Below the pieces are notes generated by a model, which was not told the origin of the DNA, did no database searches, and saw nothing but the letters and a program-made list of their open reading frames with translations. From contig QZDS01000012.1 of the NCBI GenBank assembly GCA_009917455.1, forward strand, positions 1 to 64,000: 64,000 bases of DNA, read 5' to 3'. Origin of the DNA: a bacterium 1xD8-48. GTDB taxonomy: Bacteria; Bacillota; Clostridia; Lachnospirales; Lachnospiraceae. Both the position numbers and the translations under genes were made by a program. Below are positions 33,833 through 43,474 of this stretch, piece by piece (position 1 is the stretch's first letter; each line of letters begins with the position of its first letter).

Positions 33833-35729
33833 CACCTACGATATTTATTCCGACCTGGCCGGGGTTGATAAAAACGGACAGGCAGTGCTTTTGCCGATTT
33901 CCCACTCAACATTCAATGCGCAGATTGAAGTAACTATTGATAAAGACGGAAACTTTGTGGATGCGCAGAAGCTTGAGAAAGGCATTGGTGTGGTGACCGT
34001 TATTCCGGTTACGGAGGATTCGGCGGCAAGAAGCAGCGGTATTGCCCCACATCCATTGTGTGATAAGCTGTGCTATATAGCAGGAGATTATACAGACTAT
34101 ACAGGCGATGATAAGATAAAATATTATGATGCTTATATGGAACAACTGAAGAATTGGGCGGAGTCAGACTTTACTCATCCCATGGTACAGGCGGTGTACC
34201 GGTATCTTGTAAAAGGGTCACTGATATGTGATTTGACAGCAAAAAAAGCGCTGCTGTTAGACGATAACGGAAAGTTAACCGATGATATTAAAATACATGG
34301 TCAGGGGCAGACGGGAGCGAATGTAAGATTTAGAGTTTTTGGAGCCGGTAAACCACAGGAAATCTGGAAAAGTCAGGAAGTATACAAAAAATACAGCGCA
34401 TATTATCAGCAAAAGTCAGAGGAGAAAAAATTGTGCTATATAACAGGGAAAATGGAATCCTGCTCGGATAAGCACCCCTCCAAGATACGAAACAGCGCGG
34501 ATAAGGCAAAACTGATTTCGGGGAATGACGAATCCGGTTTTACTTACAGGGGAAGATTTACTGCAAAGGAGCAGGCAGTTTCAGTCGGGTATGACGCTTC
34601 CCAGAAAGCACATAATGTTTTGAGATGGCTGATTCAGAAGCAGGGATACACACGTGATGAGTCTGCAATTGTCTGTTGGCTGGTAAACAGGGAAATGCCG
34701 ATTCCTGATATGATGAAAGACTCAATTAATGCCTACGGGGATGTAGATGATTTTGACTTTGATTTTGATGATATCGGTATTGATGATGCGGTGGCTGACA
34801 ATAAGCATGACACGGGCAAATACATTGCGGAACAGTTTAATAATGCGGTAAATGGGTACGCCGGTAAAATAAAACAAGATGACAAAATTGCGATTATTGC
34901 GTTGGATGCGGCAACAACAGGACGGCTGTCCGTTGTATATTACGATGAAATGGGCGGAAAGCAATATATGGATGCCATATTAAACTGGCATCGGCATTGT
35001 AACTGGCGTCGAACCGTAAAGATTGAAAATTCTGAAGCAGAAAACAGAAAAATCACCTGCGAGTGTACACCTTCTCCCAGAGATATGGCTCTTGCGGCAT
35101 TCGGGGTACAGAGGGCAGAGTGGCTGGAAGCGGACAGTAAACTGATTCGGGCAACCATAAAAAGACTGCTTCCGTGTATAACGGGAAAACGGGCAGAGAT
35201 TCCCTCCGATATCATTCGGGCAGCAGCAAGACGGGCATCCATGCCGCAGACGATGAGTGATTATATATGGTATAATGATACATTATGCGTGGCATGTGCA
35301 ATGATACGATTTAATTATGAGAAAGGAGACAGGACAATGGATAATTTCCTGAACGACAATATAAACGACCGGAATGTTTTGTTTGGAAGGCTGCTGGCAG
35401 TATATGATTATATGGAACAGAGAGCGATGTTTGAGTATGACGAAAGCGGGAAAGTAAAAGAGAGGCGAACAACAAACGCAAAGCGATACTGGAATGCGTA
35501 CAGCAGCAGACCGGCCAAAACCTTTAAAACCATAAGACAAAATTTGATTGCTTATGAGAAAAGATTAAATGATTTTGAATTGTCAAAATTTGAGGAATGG
35601 ACAGGCGAAATAATGGCATACTTGTCGGAAAAAGGATTCGACAATACAGCGTTGTCGGAAATGTATTTACCAGGATATTATCAGCAGATGGAATATATGA
35701 AAAAAGCGTTTCAGAAAAGAGAACAGTAA
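33807..35729 (+). CDS. cas8c: type I-C Cas8c (Csd1) large subunit
   Basis: 640 residues. Start set at TTG 33807 (8 nt after GGGAGG), giving [12 protein letters not shown], the normal Csd1 beginning; it overlaps cas5c by 26 bp. Recognises the PAM within Cascade. The second half includes an acidic stretch [14 protein letters not shown] (about 312-325). In type I-C operons the small subunit Cas11c is often made from an internal start near the 3' end of this gene; an ATG at 35337 with AGAAAGGAG upstream would give such a product. Confidence 0.93.
   Translation: MAWLKTLADTYDIYSDLAGVDKNGQAVLLPISHSTFNAQIEVTIDKDGNFVDAQKLEKGIGVVTVIPVTEDSAARSSGIAPHPLCDKLCYIAGDYTDYTGDDKIKYYDAYMEQLKNWAESDFTHPMVQAVYRYLVKGSLICDLTAKKALLLDDNGKLTDDIKIHGQGQTGANVRFRVFGAGKPQEIWKSQEVYKKYSAYYQQKSEEKKLCYITGKMESCSDKHPSKIRNSADKAKLISGNDESGFTYRGRFTAKEQAVSVGYDASQKAHNVLRWLIQKQGYTRDESAIVCWLVNREMPIPDMMKDSINAYGDVDDFDFDFDDIGIDDAVADNKHDTGKYIAEQFNNAVNGYAGKIKQDDKIAIIALDAATTGRLSVVYYDEMGGKQYMDAILNWHRHCNWRRTVKIENSEAENRKITCECTPSPRDMALAAFGVQRAEWLEADSKLIRATIKRLLPCITGKRAEIPSDIIRAAARRASMPQTMSDYIWYNDTLCVACAMIRFNYEKGDRTMDNFLNDNINDRNVLFGRLLAVYDYMEQRAMFEYDESGKVKERRTTNAKRYWNAYSSRPAKTFKTIRQNLIAYEKRLNDFELSKFEEWTGEIMAYLSEKGFDNTALSEMYLPGYYQQMEYMKKAFQKREQ
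35337..35729 (+). CDS. possible internal Cas11c small subunit
   Basis: Within cas8c, GAGAAAGGAG lies just ahead of an in-frame ATG at 35337 ([13 protein letters not shown]). The product of about 130 mostly helical residues fits the Cas11c small subunit made by internal initiation in characterised type I-C systems. The ribosome site is visible; the expression is inferred. Confidence 0.55.
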   Translation: MDNFLNDNINDRNVLFGRLLAVYDYMEQRAMFEYDESGKVKERRTTNAKRYWNAYSSRPAKTFKTIRQNLIAYEKRLNDFELSKFEEWTGEIMAYLSEKGFDNTALSEMYLPGYYQQMEYMKKAFQKREQ

Positions 35730-35741
35730 AGGAGAAAAACT

Positions 35742-36587
35742 ATGGGAGAGTTTACAAACAAAATTGATTTTGAGGTTCTGATAATGGTAAAAAATGCAAA
35801 TCCTAACGGGGACCCGCTTAACGGAAACCGGCCTCGCGAGACCTACGATGGATTTGGCGAAATATCGGACGTGTGCATTAAACGTAAGATAAGGAACAGA
35901 CTGCAGGACATGGGGGAGAAAATTTTTGTGCAGAGTGATGAGCGTTCTGATGATGAATGCCGGAGCCTTGCGGAGAGGGCTAAGAAAAACGCAGATATGC
36001 AGAAGGCTCTTAAGGATAAAAATAAGGATGCATATGCAAAAGCAGCCTGTGAGACCTGGATAGATGTCCGCAGTTTTGGACAGGTATTTGCGTTCAAGGA
36101 TGACAGTGTATCTGTGGGCGTGAGAGGGCCTGTTTCGATTCACTCCGCATTCAGTGTACTTCCGGTATCCATTAACAGTATGCAGATAACCAAAAGCGTT
36201 AACAGTGAGACGAAAGAGAAAAAGTCTTCTGATACCATGGGAATGAAGCATAAAATTTACTCTGCATTATATGTCGTAAAGGGCAGCATTAATCATCAGC
36301 TTGCCGGGAAAACAGGATTCAGTGATGAGGACGCGGTGAAAATAAAAGAAGCTCTGCGTACACTTTTTGTCAATGACAGCTCCTCTGCAAGACCTGACGG
36401 AAGCATGGAAGTATGTAAAGTATACTGGTGGAAACATAATTGTCCTATGGGGCAGTATTCGTCTGCGAAAGTTCACAGACTCATAAAAATTTCAGCCAGA
36501 ACAGATGACCCGAAAGAATTTGAAGACTATGATATCGTAATTGATACACTGCCGGATTTAATGCTTGAAGAAATAGAAGGTATTTAA
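35742..36587 (+). CDS. cas7c: type I-C Cas7 (Csd2) backbone subunit
   Basis: 281 residues, AAAGGAG ahead of ATG. The RAMP fold start DFEVLIMVKNANPNGDPLNG and NRPRETYDGFGEISDVCIKR are hallmark sequences. Several copies line the crRNA, each flipping out every sixth base, which matters for reading the target of the crRNA-like RNA. Confidence 0.95.
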   Translation: MGEFTNKIDFEVLIMVKNANPNGDPLNGNRPRETYDGFGEISDVCIKRKIRNRLQDMGEKIFVQSDERSDDECRSLAERAKKNADMQKALKDKNKDAYAKAACETWIDVRSFGQVFAFKDDSVSVGVRGPVSIHSAFSVLPVSINSMQITKSVNSETKEKKSSDTMGMKHKIYSALYVVKGSINHQLAGKTGFSDEDAVKIKEALRTLFVNDSSSARPDGSMEVCKVYWWKHNCPMGQYSSAKVHRLIKISARTDDPKEFEDYDIVIDTLPDLMLEEIEGI

Positions 36588-36589
36588 TC

Positions 36590-37249
36590 ATGTATACCGA
36601 GGAAGATTATCTGATGCTGTCTGGCATTCAGCATTTTGCCTTTTGCAGAAGACAATGGGCTATAATACATATTGAGCAGCAGTGGGCGGAGAATTACAGA
36701 ACGACTGCAGGAGAGCTGATGCATAAAAAAGCGCATGATGAAGGTGCCTTTGAAAAAAGAGGCGACTTGTTGACTGCCAGAGGGCTGCGTATTTCTTCAC
36801 ATGAACTTGGTTTAAGCGGACAGTGTGATGTCGTGGAGTTTTGCCGGGACGAAAACGGAATCAGCCTGTACGGCTATGATGGGAAATGGAATCCTGTACC
36901 GGTAGAATATAAGCGTGGAGAACCCAAGGAAAATAATGCTGATGAACTACAGCTTTGCGCGCAGGCGATTTGTCTGGAAGAGATGTTTCAGGCAAAAATA
37001 TCGGATGGTTATTTGTACTATGGCGAGAACAGACGGCGCAGCCGAATAGAGTTCACGGATAGCCTGAGAAAAGAAGTAAAACGGATGGCGGGAGAGATGC
37101 ATGATTTGTTCAGGAAAGGATACACGCCAAATGTAAAACCGACTAAACAATGCAAAGCGTGTTCTCTTGAAATGCTGTGTGTCCCTAAACTGCAAAAAAC
37201 AATGAAAGTCAGAGAATATATTGAACGGCAAATTAAGGTAAACGATTGA
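36590..37249 (+). CDS. cas4: Cas4 exonuclease
   Basis: 219 residues. RecB-like nuclease core with PVEYKRGEPKENNADE and the Fe-S cluster cysteines: one in HFAFCRRQWA near the N-terminus and three in CKACSLEMLC near the C-terminus. Acts with Cas1-Cas2 to choose and trim prespacers next to a PAM. Starts 3 bp after cas7. Confidence 0.94.
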   Translation: MYTEEDYLMLSGIQHFAFCRRQWAIIHIEQQWAENYRTTAGELMHKKAHDEGAFEKRGDLLTARGLRISSHELGLSGQCDVVEFCRDENGISLYGYDGKWNPVPVEYKRGEPKENNADELQLCAQAICLEEMFQAKISDGYLYYGENRRRSRIEFTDSLRKEVKRMAGEMHDLFRKGYTPNVKPTKQCKACSLEMLCVPKLQKTMKVREYIERQIKVND

Positions 37250-37268
37250 TTATAGCAGGAGAGTCGGT

Positions 37269-38300
37269 GTGCGTAAATTACTGAATACGTTATATGTTAT
37301 GACAGAAAGTTGTTACTTAACCCTTGACGGTGAAAATATTGTGATACAGGATGATAAGAAAACGCTTGGACGGTTTCCGCTCCATACATTGGAGAATATC
37401 ATATGTTTTACATATAAAGGAGCGAGCCCGGCATTGATGGGAGCCTGTGCGGAACGAAAAATTGGAATGAGCTTCTTTTCACCTGGAGGAAAGTTTTTGG
37501 CCAGAACGGTTGGCAGGGAATATGGGAATGTACTGCTTCGAAAAGAGCAGTATAGAATATCAGATAATGGAGACAGAAGCGTTCTGTATGCAAAAAATAT
37601 GATTACGGGAAAAGTATTTAACTGCCGGTGGAGTATTGAACGTACATTGCGTGACCATGCATACCGTGTGGACGCGGAGCGGCTGAAACAGGTTTCCGAT
37701 ATTTTATACAGCACGCTGCCTCAGATAGACAGTACGTTAAAACTGGACGAGCTTCGGGGGATAGAAGGTAAATGTGCCGAACAGTACTTTTCCATATTCA
37801 ATGATTTGGTATTGAATCAGAAAGAGGATTTTACATTTACAAGAAGAAACCGAAGGCCGCCGCTTGACAATATAAATGCAGTATTATCTTTTGCCTATAC
37901 GATTCTTGCAGGTGATTGCGCCAATGCATTATCGAGTGTCGGATTAGACCCATATGTCGGATTTATGCACAGTGACAGACCCGGAAGAACTTCTCTTGCA
38001 CTTGATTTGATGGAGGAATTAAGGCCAATTCTGGCGGATAGATTTGTTCTGACACTGATAAATACAAAGGCAATTCAGGGCAGACATTTTGAGAAACACA
38101 AAGATAATGCAGTGTTTTTAAACGATGACGGACGTAAAGTGTTTTTTAACGCGTGGCAAAATCATAAAAGGGAAACTATAACACATCCATATTTAAAGGA
38201 AAAAATATTATGGGGACTGGTCCCTTACGTGCAGGCGCTCTTACTTGCCAGGACAATTCGAGGTGATATTGACGAGTATCCGCCATTTTTATGGAAGTAG
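37269..38300 (+). CDS. cas1: Cas1 integrase
   Basis: 343 residues from GTG 37269 after AGGAGAG. Type I-C Cas1 beginning RKLLNTLYVMTESCYLTLDG, metal-binding Glu in LRGIEGKCAEQYFS, His in VGFMHSDRPGRTSLALDL and the acidic residue after it. Inserts new spacers together with Cas2. Confidence 0.96.
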   Translation: MRKLLNTLYVMTESCYLTLDGENIVIQDDKKTLGRFPLHTLENIICFTYKGASPALMGACAERKIGMSFFSPGGKFLARTVGREYGNVLLRKEQYRISDNGDRSVLYAKNMITGKVFNCRWSIERTLRDHAYRVDAERLKQVSDILYSTLPQIDSTLKLDELRGIEGKCAEQYFSIFNDLVLNQKEDFTFTRRNRRPPLDNINAVLSFAYTILAGDCANALSSVGLDPYVGFMHSDRPGRTSLALDLMEELRPILADRFVLTLINTKAIQGRHFEKHKDNAVFLNDDGRKVFFNAWQNHKRETITHPYLKEKILWGLVPYVQALLLARTIRGDIDEYPPFLWK

Positions 38301-38308
38301 GTGTTTGA

Positions 38309-38599
38309 ATGCTGGTATTAATTACATATGATGTTTCTACCCAGAATGCAGCGGGAAAGGCTCGTTTGCGCAAAGTTGCAAAGGAATGTGTTAATTACGG
38401 ACAACGTGTCCAAAACTCTGTGTTTGAGTGTATTTTGGATGCTTCACAGTCATTGCTGCTGAAGGAGCGCCTTGTATCGTTAATTAATGAGAAGGAGGAC
38501 AGCCTGCGGTTTTATTATCTGGGAAATAATTATCAGACAAAAGTTGAACATTTTGGAAACAAAGTTTCTTATGAGGCTGAAGGTACATTAATGATATAA
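38309..38599 (+). CDS. cas2: Cas2 adaptation protein
   Basis: 96 residues, ferredoxin-like fold with VLITYDVSTQNAAGKARLRK and NYGQRVQNSVFECILDASQ. Last gene of the operon, 9 bp after cas1; the leader and array follow. Confidence 0.96.
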   Translation: MLVLITYDVSTQNAAGKARLRKVAKECVNYGQRVQNSVFECILDASQSLLLKERLVSLINEKEDSLRFYYLGNNYQTKVEHFGNKVSYEAEGTLMI

Positions 38600-38763
38600 A
38601 CTGGTGCGAATGGTAAGTTGACATTAAAAGTATGGGAGGTTCGCACCATAAAAAAGTAACTAAACCAGAACGAAAATATTTATAATTAGAGTTGGGGAAT
38701 AAAAGATTATGAGTATTGACTAAATAAATATTCTCGTTTCTGAGAAAAATTGTTGCTTTAGCT
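38600..38763 (+). promoter_or_regulatory. CRISPR leader
   Basis: AT-rich, no gene. TGGTGCGAA (38602-38610) and TTCGCACCA (38640-38648) form a perfect 9-bp inverted repeat with GGGAGG in between, a feature common in type I-C leaders. The first repeat starts at 38764, so spacer acquisition is expected at this end. Confidence 0.8.
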
Positions 38764-39994
38764 GTCGCTCCCTTTGCGGGAGCGTGGATTGAAATAAACA
38801 AGGATTGTGAGCGAAGCAGAAACCCACAAGTCGCTCCCTTTGCGGGAGCGTGGATTGAAATTTTGCTTCGGTGTCAAGCGTGAAACTCTCCAGCGTCGCT
38901 CCCTTTGCGGGAGCGTGGATTGAAATACAGTCCCGATAAACCAATTGCCAGTAGCGGAATCGTCGCTCCCTTTGCGGGAGCGTGGATTGAAATAATATTA
39001 AAATCCCCCCATATTTCCACAGCTTCAGTCGCTCCCTTTGCGGGAGCGTGGATTGAAATGCATATCTGCTGACTTTTGGCTTGTGAATACGTGTCGCTCC
39101 CTTTGCGGGAGCGTGGATTGAAATTCTGGAGGGTTTTACAGTACCAGTGACCTTCGAGTCGCTCCCTTTGCGGGAGCGTGGATTGAAATTTGTTGACACA
39201 ATTTTAAATTTATTGAACGGAACAGGTCGCTCCCTTTGCGGGAGCGTGGATTGAAATCTACCCGGTGGAGGCCATGCGCTCATCACAGATTGTCGCTCCC
39301 TTTGCGGGAGCGTGGATTGAAATTCAAAGACATAACACGCCGCCTGCTATCCGCCGGGTCGCTCCCTTTGCGGGAGCGTGGATTGAAATGATTTATGAGG
39401 ATAGAACAACATATTTACTCGAAAGTCGCTCCCTTTGCGGGAGCGTGGATTGAAATTTTTTCTTACATGCGCGGACTTTTATAATATCCACATGTCGCTC
39501 CCTTTGCGGGAGCGTGGATTGAAATAGGACCATCAGGGGAATGTTGTATATCCCCATACGTCGCTCCCTTTGCGGGAGCGTGGATTGAAATTTAATCATC
39601 ATATCTTTTGCCGTTGCAAGCGCCGGTCGCTCCCTTTGCGGGAGCGTGGATTGAAATCAAAAACATGAGAGGTGATGCGATATGCTCAACACAGTCGCTC
39701 CCTTTGCGGGAGCGTGGATTGAAATAGTCAGGGAGTACACTGGCGGAGCTGTTCGGGCAGTCGCTCCCTTTGCGGGAGCGTGGATTGAAATAAACATTTC
39801 CGTTGTAGACTTGTATAAGGAATGCGTCGCTCCCTTTGCGGGAGCGTGGATTGAAATCCCGTCCGATAAGGTAATATCCGCATAATTTACCGTCGCTCCC
39901 CTTGTGAGCGTATGGATTGAAATGGCATAAGCTGTTATTAAAACGTAGGAGGGCAGAAGTCGCTCCCCTTGCTGGGAGCGACTGGATTAAAAAT
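38764..39994 (+). CRISPR. type I-C CRISPR array, 19 repeats and 18 spacers
   Basis: The 32-bp repeat starts GTCGCTCCC and ends GTGGATTGAAAT, with an inner hairpin CGCTCCC/GGGAGCG. Repeats 1-17 (starts 38764, 38830, 38895, 38962, 39028, 39093, 39158, 39226, 39292, 39358, 39425, 39494, 39560, 39626, 39694, 39760, 39826) are identical. The last two (39892-39923 and 39959-39994) are degenerate, marking the old, leader-distal end. Spacers are 33-37 bp and all different. I see no spacer matching another part of this window. Confidence 0.98.
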
Positions 39995-40122
39995 CTTTAT
40001 AATAACAGCAGAAAAACGTATAGTTTTATGCTTTTCCTAATAAATTTGAAAATCGCGCATCTTTTAACCAAAAAAAATATTTAATGATAAATAATTATCG
40101 TCAAACAGTTCGATGTGCCCGC

Positions 40123-41004
40123 TCATACCATCTTAATGCAAACAGCAAAATACCCCGTTCCTGTATTAAACAGCAGGTTATAATCGAAATATTCCGCATA
40201 AAACGCCTGCTGGAACTGCTCTGTCGTCATCAGATGATTGCTTTCTAACAAATATTTTGAGGAAAGGCGGGAATGAATGCCGACCTGTTCGACCATTTGC
40301 TGGGAAAGCTGTCTGGCAGCGTTTAATACCATTTTATCTACTTTTTTTATTGGCATATTCAACATGGAACTTACGGCGCGCAGCACCAGGGCGTCTTCGA
40401 GTACCAGAAAGACATGTACCCGTCTGCCGTCCAGCGAGCAGAAAGTCAGCCGGTCAACAATGCTGTTGCCAAAGTCTTCGGCGTTGTAATGTTCACTGAC
40501 AATTTCTATCTGTAATCTGAATATTTCCTGTATGGTAATAGCCAGAGCGTCTACCAGGGCATCCATAGCTTCCCCGGTATTATCTTTTTTCCATTTATTA
40601 GGTATTTTTCCAGCAATTGCACGGTCCTCAATCATAATGTGTGCAGTCAGCCATCCGAGGCAGATGCCGAGAAAATGATGGATGGATTCCTGAGAATAAT
40701 TTGACTCTGATAAATCTTTTTCGAGAGCCGGAAGGGTTTTATAGCGCATATCGTCGTGAAGGCGTTTGTGGATTTTATACCCGCTGTAATCAATGGACTG
40801 CATATATGCTTCCTCGTCGGTAAAGTGCTCTATAGCATAACGTTTAAAATATTTGATACCCTCGGCGCATGCCCACTGGCCGTTATGTTCATTTTGGCTT
40901 AAATTGATTAGTTTGCGAACAATTGAAAAAAGTTTTCGGTGTGCATTGTCGATGGAATCAACCCCAATGTTAAAGTTTTTATTCCATTCTGCTTCTTTCG
41001 CCAT
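40123..41004 (-). CDS. bacteriohemerythrin with C-terminal CheX-like domain
   Basis: 293 residues. The first 130 form a hemerythrin domain with the iron ligand pattern DNAHRKLF, HFTDEEAYM, HKRLHDDM and LTAHIMIEDR, which binds O2 on a di-iron centre. The second half (GNSIVDRLTFCSLDGRRVHV, LSQQMVEQVG) resembles CheX/CheC-type phosphatase folds. The fusion suggests an oxygen or redox sensor coupled to signalling; no partner genes lie nearby. Start follows AGAAGGAGC. Confidence 0.75.
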   Translation of the reverse strand: MAKEAEWNKNFNIGVDSIDNAHRKLFSIVRKLINLSQNEHNGQWACAEGIKYFKRYAIEHFTDEEAYMQSIDYSGYKIHKRLHDDMRYKTLPALEKDLSESNYSQESIHHFLGICLGWLTAHIMIEDRAIAGKIPNKWKKDNTGEAMDALVDALAITIQEIFRLQIEIVSEHYNAEDFGNSIVDRLTFCSLDGRRVHVFLVLEDALVLRAVSSMLNMPIKKVDKMVLNAARQLSQQMVEQVGIHSRLSSKYLLESNHLMTTEQFQQAFYAEYFDYNLLFNTGTGYFAVCIKMV

Positions 41005-41396
41005 TTTGCTCCTTCTATTTGGTGAAATATTCCATTGTACTGGAGTTTATTTTAAATATATGTCAGGATATGGCGAAAGGTGTTAGAAATCTATAGTATT
41101 TCTGTGTGAAGTTTTTTCACTGACGCTGGAAAAGCCGGCTGTGAAAAACGGCAGCCGTTTGTGGCGCTTTTTTGTTTTGCGGTATTTTATGGGGAGACGG
41201 AAAATCCGTCTTTCCAGGAACCGGAAGAGCTTGGCGTGATTTACGGACAGGGTCTGGGCGTACCGGCGGATATCAAAAAAGCCTCTTTTCGGCAAATGGA
41301 TGAGTAGATAAAAGTAAAGATTTAACTGCAAAATTATGCAAAAGTACAGGTATCGGGATAAAGTCCGGTATCTGTGTTTTTTATGTAAAAGAGTTG
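41005..41396 (+). other. intergenic region with possible gene remnant
   Basis: No complete gene. A plus-strand frame without a start, about 41109-41310 (including RQPFVALFCFAVFYGE and ELGVIYGQGLGVPADIKK), may be the tail of a lost gene. A terminator hairpin follows at 41346-41382. Confidence 0.35.
41346..41382 (+). terminator. intrinsic terminator
   Basis: ACAGGTATCGGG pairs with TCCGGTATCTGT over about 12 bp, followed by G and six T. No plus-strand gene is clearly served, supporting a lost upstream gene. Confidence 0.65.
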
Positions 41397-41445
41397 TTGA
41401 CAAATGTCTGAAATCGGACTAAAATAGCAATGTCTGATTTCGGAC
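41397..41445 (+). promoter_or_regulatory. marR promoter with twin operators
   Basis: TTGACA (41397-41402), 17-bp spacer, TAAAAT (41420-41425). GTCTGAAATCGGAC fills the spacer (41406-41419) and GTCTGATTTCGGAC lies downstream of the start (41432-41445). Each is a near-palindrome with 26 bp between their starts. Likely autoregulation by the MarR protein encoded next. Confidence 0.7.
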
Positions 41446-41526
41446 GAATAAAATTCAGAGAAAAAGCGGGAAGCGGAAGAGAGGCCGCCGGCTTTTTCTG
41501 ACGGGTACATATGACGGAGTTAATTT

Positions 41527-41982
41527 ATGAAAAAAAGACTTTTGGAATTCAACAATATTGTAAAGGAAAACGATGATATTTACCGCTGCGCCGCCAGGTC
41601 GCTGGGGCTTTCAGATAGTGTTTTCTGGATATTGTATACTTTTCGGATGGAAAAGGAGGAGCTTACGTTGCGGGAAATCTGCAATGTCCTTTATCAGCCC
41701 AAGCAGACCGTCCATTCCGCGTTGAAAAAGATGGAAAAGGACGGTTATATTCGGGCGGAAGAGGGGATGGACGACCGACGCAGCAAAGGGCTGAAACTGA
41801 CGCCGAAAGGGAAGCGGCTGGCGGAGGAGACGGCTGATAAAGTGATTGACCTGGAATGTAAGGCTTTTTCGGGCATGAGCGGGGAAGAGCAGAAGGCGTT
41901 TATCGACTTATTCCGTAAATATACTGCGCTGTTGAAAGAAAGTATGCAGGAATTAAATACGGAAGGAGAGGAGGAAAAATAA
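41527..41982 (+). CDS. MarR-family transcriptional regulator
   Basis: 151 residues with a winged helix: LTLREICNVLYQPKQTVHSALKKMEKDGYI and the wing DDRRSKGLKLTPKGKRL. Coupled by a one-base stop/start overlap to a MATE efflux gene, so it probably represses both, and loses grip when its ligand (likely an exported compound) binds. Confidence 0.9.
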   Translation: MKKRLLEFNNIVKENDDIYRCAARSLGLSDSVFWILYTFRMEKEELTLREICNVLYQPKQTVHSALKKMEKDGYIRAEEGMDDRRSKGLKLTPKGKRLAEETADKVIDLECKAFSGMSGEEQKAFIDLFRKYTALLKESMQELNTEGEEEK

Positions 41983-43313
41983 TGGCGGTTCAGTTATCGG
42001 ACCACTTTACATACAGAAAATTATTTCGCTTTTGTCTGCCATCCGTCATAATGATGGTGTTTACATCCATCTACGGAGTGGTTGACGGGCTTTTTGTGTC
42101 AAATTTTGTGGGTAAGGTGCCTTTTGCGGCGATTAATCTTGTGATGCCTTTTCTTATGATACTGGGCGGGTTCGGCTTTATGATTGGAACGGGAGGCTGC
42201 GCGCTGGTTGCCAAAACCTTGGGTGAAAAGGATACTGACAGGGCAAACCGTTATTTTTCCATGTTGGTAAATTTGACGGCAATTCTGGGTGTGATACTTA
42301 CCGTTATCGGTATTATCTTTATGGAACCGATATCCAAAATGCTTGGCGCAACGGAAGCTATGATGCAGGACTGTGTTGTTTATGGCAGAGTGGTTTTGCT
42401 GTTTAACAGCGCCTTTATGCTGCAGAATGTATTCCAGTCATTTCTCACGGCGGCCGAAAAGCCAAAGCTGGGGCTGGCTGTCACGGTGGCGGCCGGCGTG
42501 ACGAATATGGCGCTGGACGCGCTTTTTATTGCAGGCTTTAAGTGGGGAGTCGCCGGGGCGGCTCTGGCAACGGGAATCAGTCAGTGCGTCGGGGGGATTC
42601 TGCCTTTCTTTTATTTCCTGCGGCCAAACAGGAGTCTTCTGCGGCTTGTGCGGACAGGATTTGAGGCGGATATTGTGTTAAAGGCATGCGGCAACGGTTC
42701 TTCCGAGCTGATGTCAAATATATCGGGGTCTCTGGTAAGTATTGTATATAATTTTCAGCTTCTTCGTTTTTCCGGTGAAAATGGCGTTGCTGCTTATGGC
42801 GTTTTGATGTATGTCCAGTTTATTTTTGTGGCTATTTTTATTGGCTACACCATTGGAACCGGGCCTGTGGTGAGCTATCATTATGGAGCCGGACATCATG
42901 ACGAACTGAAAAGTCTGCTGAAAAAGAGTTATCTTCTGATGGGGGCGGCGGGGATTGCAATGATGCTTCTTTCACGTGGGCTGGCGCATCCCCTGGCTGC
43001 AATTTTCGTGGGATACGATGCAGAACTGCTTGCCATGACAGTTCATGCCTTTCAGCTATTTTCGTTTTCCTTTATTCTGGCCGGGTTTAATATTTTTACT
43101 TCTTCATTTTTTACAGCTCTCAGTAATGGCGGGATTTCGGCTGCGATTTCCTTTTTGCGGACGCTGGTTTTTCAGCTGCTTTCGGTATTGCTCCTGCCCC
43201 TTGTCCTGGGACTTGACGGCATCTGGTGGGCGATTACGGTTGCGGAGGCGTTTGCCTTTGTGATTTCACTGGGATTTCTCGTGGCAAAACGTAAGAAATA
43301 TCATTATATATAA
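41982..43313 (+). CDS. MATE-family multidrug efflux transporter
   Basis: 443 residues with about 12 hydrophobic helices. MATE features include FTSIYGVVDGLFVSNFVG near the N-terminus and GGFGFMIGTGGCALVAKTLG. Uses an ion gradient to export drugs or metabolites. Transcribed with marR. Confidence 0.92.
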   Translation: MAVQLSDHFTYRKLFRFCLPSVIMMVFTSIYGVVDGLFVSNFVGKVPFAAINLVMPFLMILGGFGFMIGTGGCALVAKTLGEKDTDRANRYFSMLVNLTAILGVILTVIGIIFMEPISKMLGATEAMMQDCVVYGRVVLLFNSAFMLQNVFQSFLTAAEKPKLGLAVTVAAGVTNMALDALFIAGFKWGVAGAALATGISQCVGGILPFFYFLRPNRSLLRLVRTGFEADIVLKACGNGSSELMSNISGSLVSIVYNFQLLRFSGENGVAAYGVLMYVQFIFVAIFIGYTIGTGPVVSYHYGAGHHDELKSLLKKSYLLMGAAGIAMMLLSRGLAHPLAAIFVGYDAELLAMTVHAFQLFSFSFILAGFNIFTSSFFTALSNGGISAAISFLRTLVFQLLSVLLLPLVLGLDGIWWAITVAEAFAFVISLGFLVAKRKKYHYI

Positions 43314-43474
43314 ATGGCAGTACGGCCTGTACTGAACAGGTAAGCAGGCTTTAGCGGGTTATTTTCCATTCAATGAGAATGAATTTGTAAATTGAATTGT
43401 ACATATAAAGTATTTGATTTATAATAAATTTTAGAAGAAACGGAAAAAACAGGAAAGGCATACTGCGAAAGGAA

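Noticed and set aside
38720..39885. Long open frames on both strands with repeated peptides such as FQSTLPQRER and VAPFAGAWIEI
   Set aside because: They are translations of the CRISPR repeats and spacers, a known source of false genes.
38796..39958. Self-targeting spacers within this window
   Set aside because: Comparing by eye, I found no spacer matching other parts of the window; a genome-wide search was not possible.
41109..41310. Plus-strand frame without a start codon
   Set aside because: No start, no ribosome site and no recognised family; kept only as a possible remnant.
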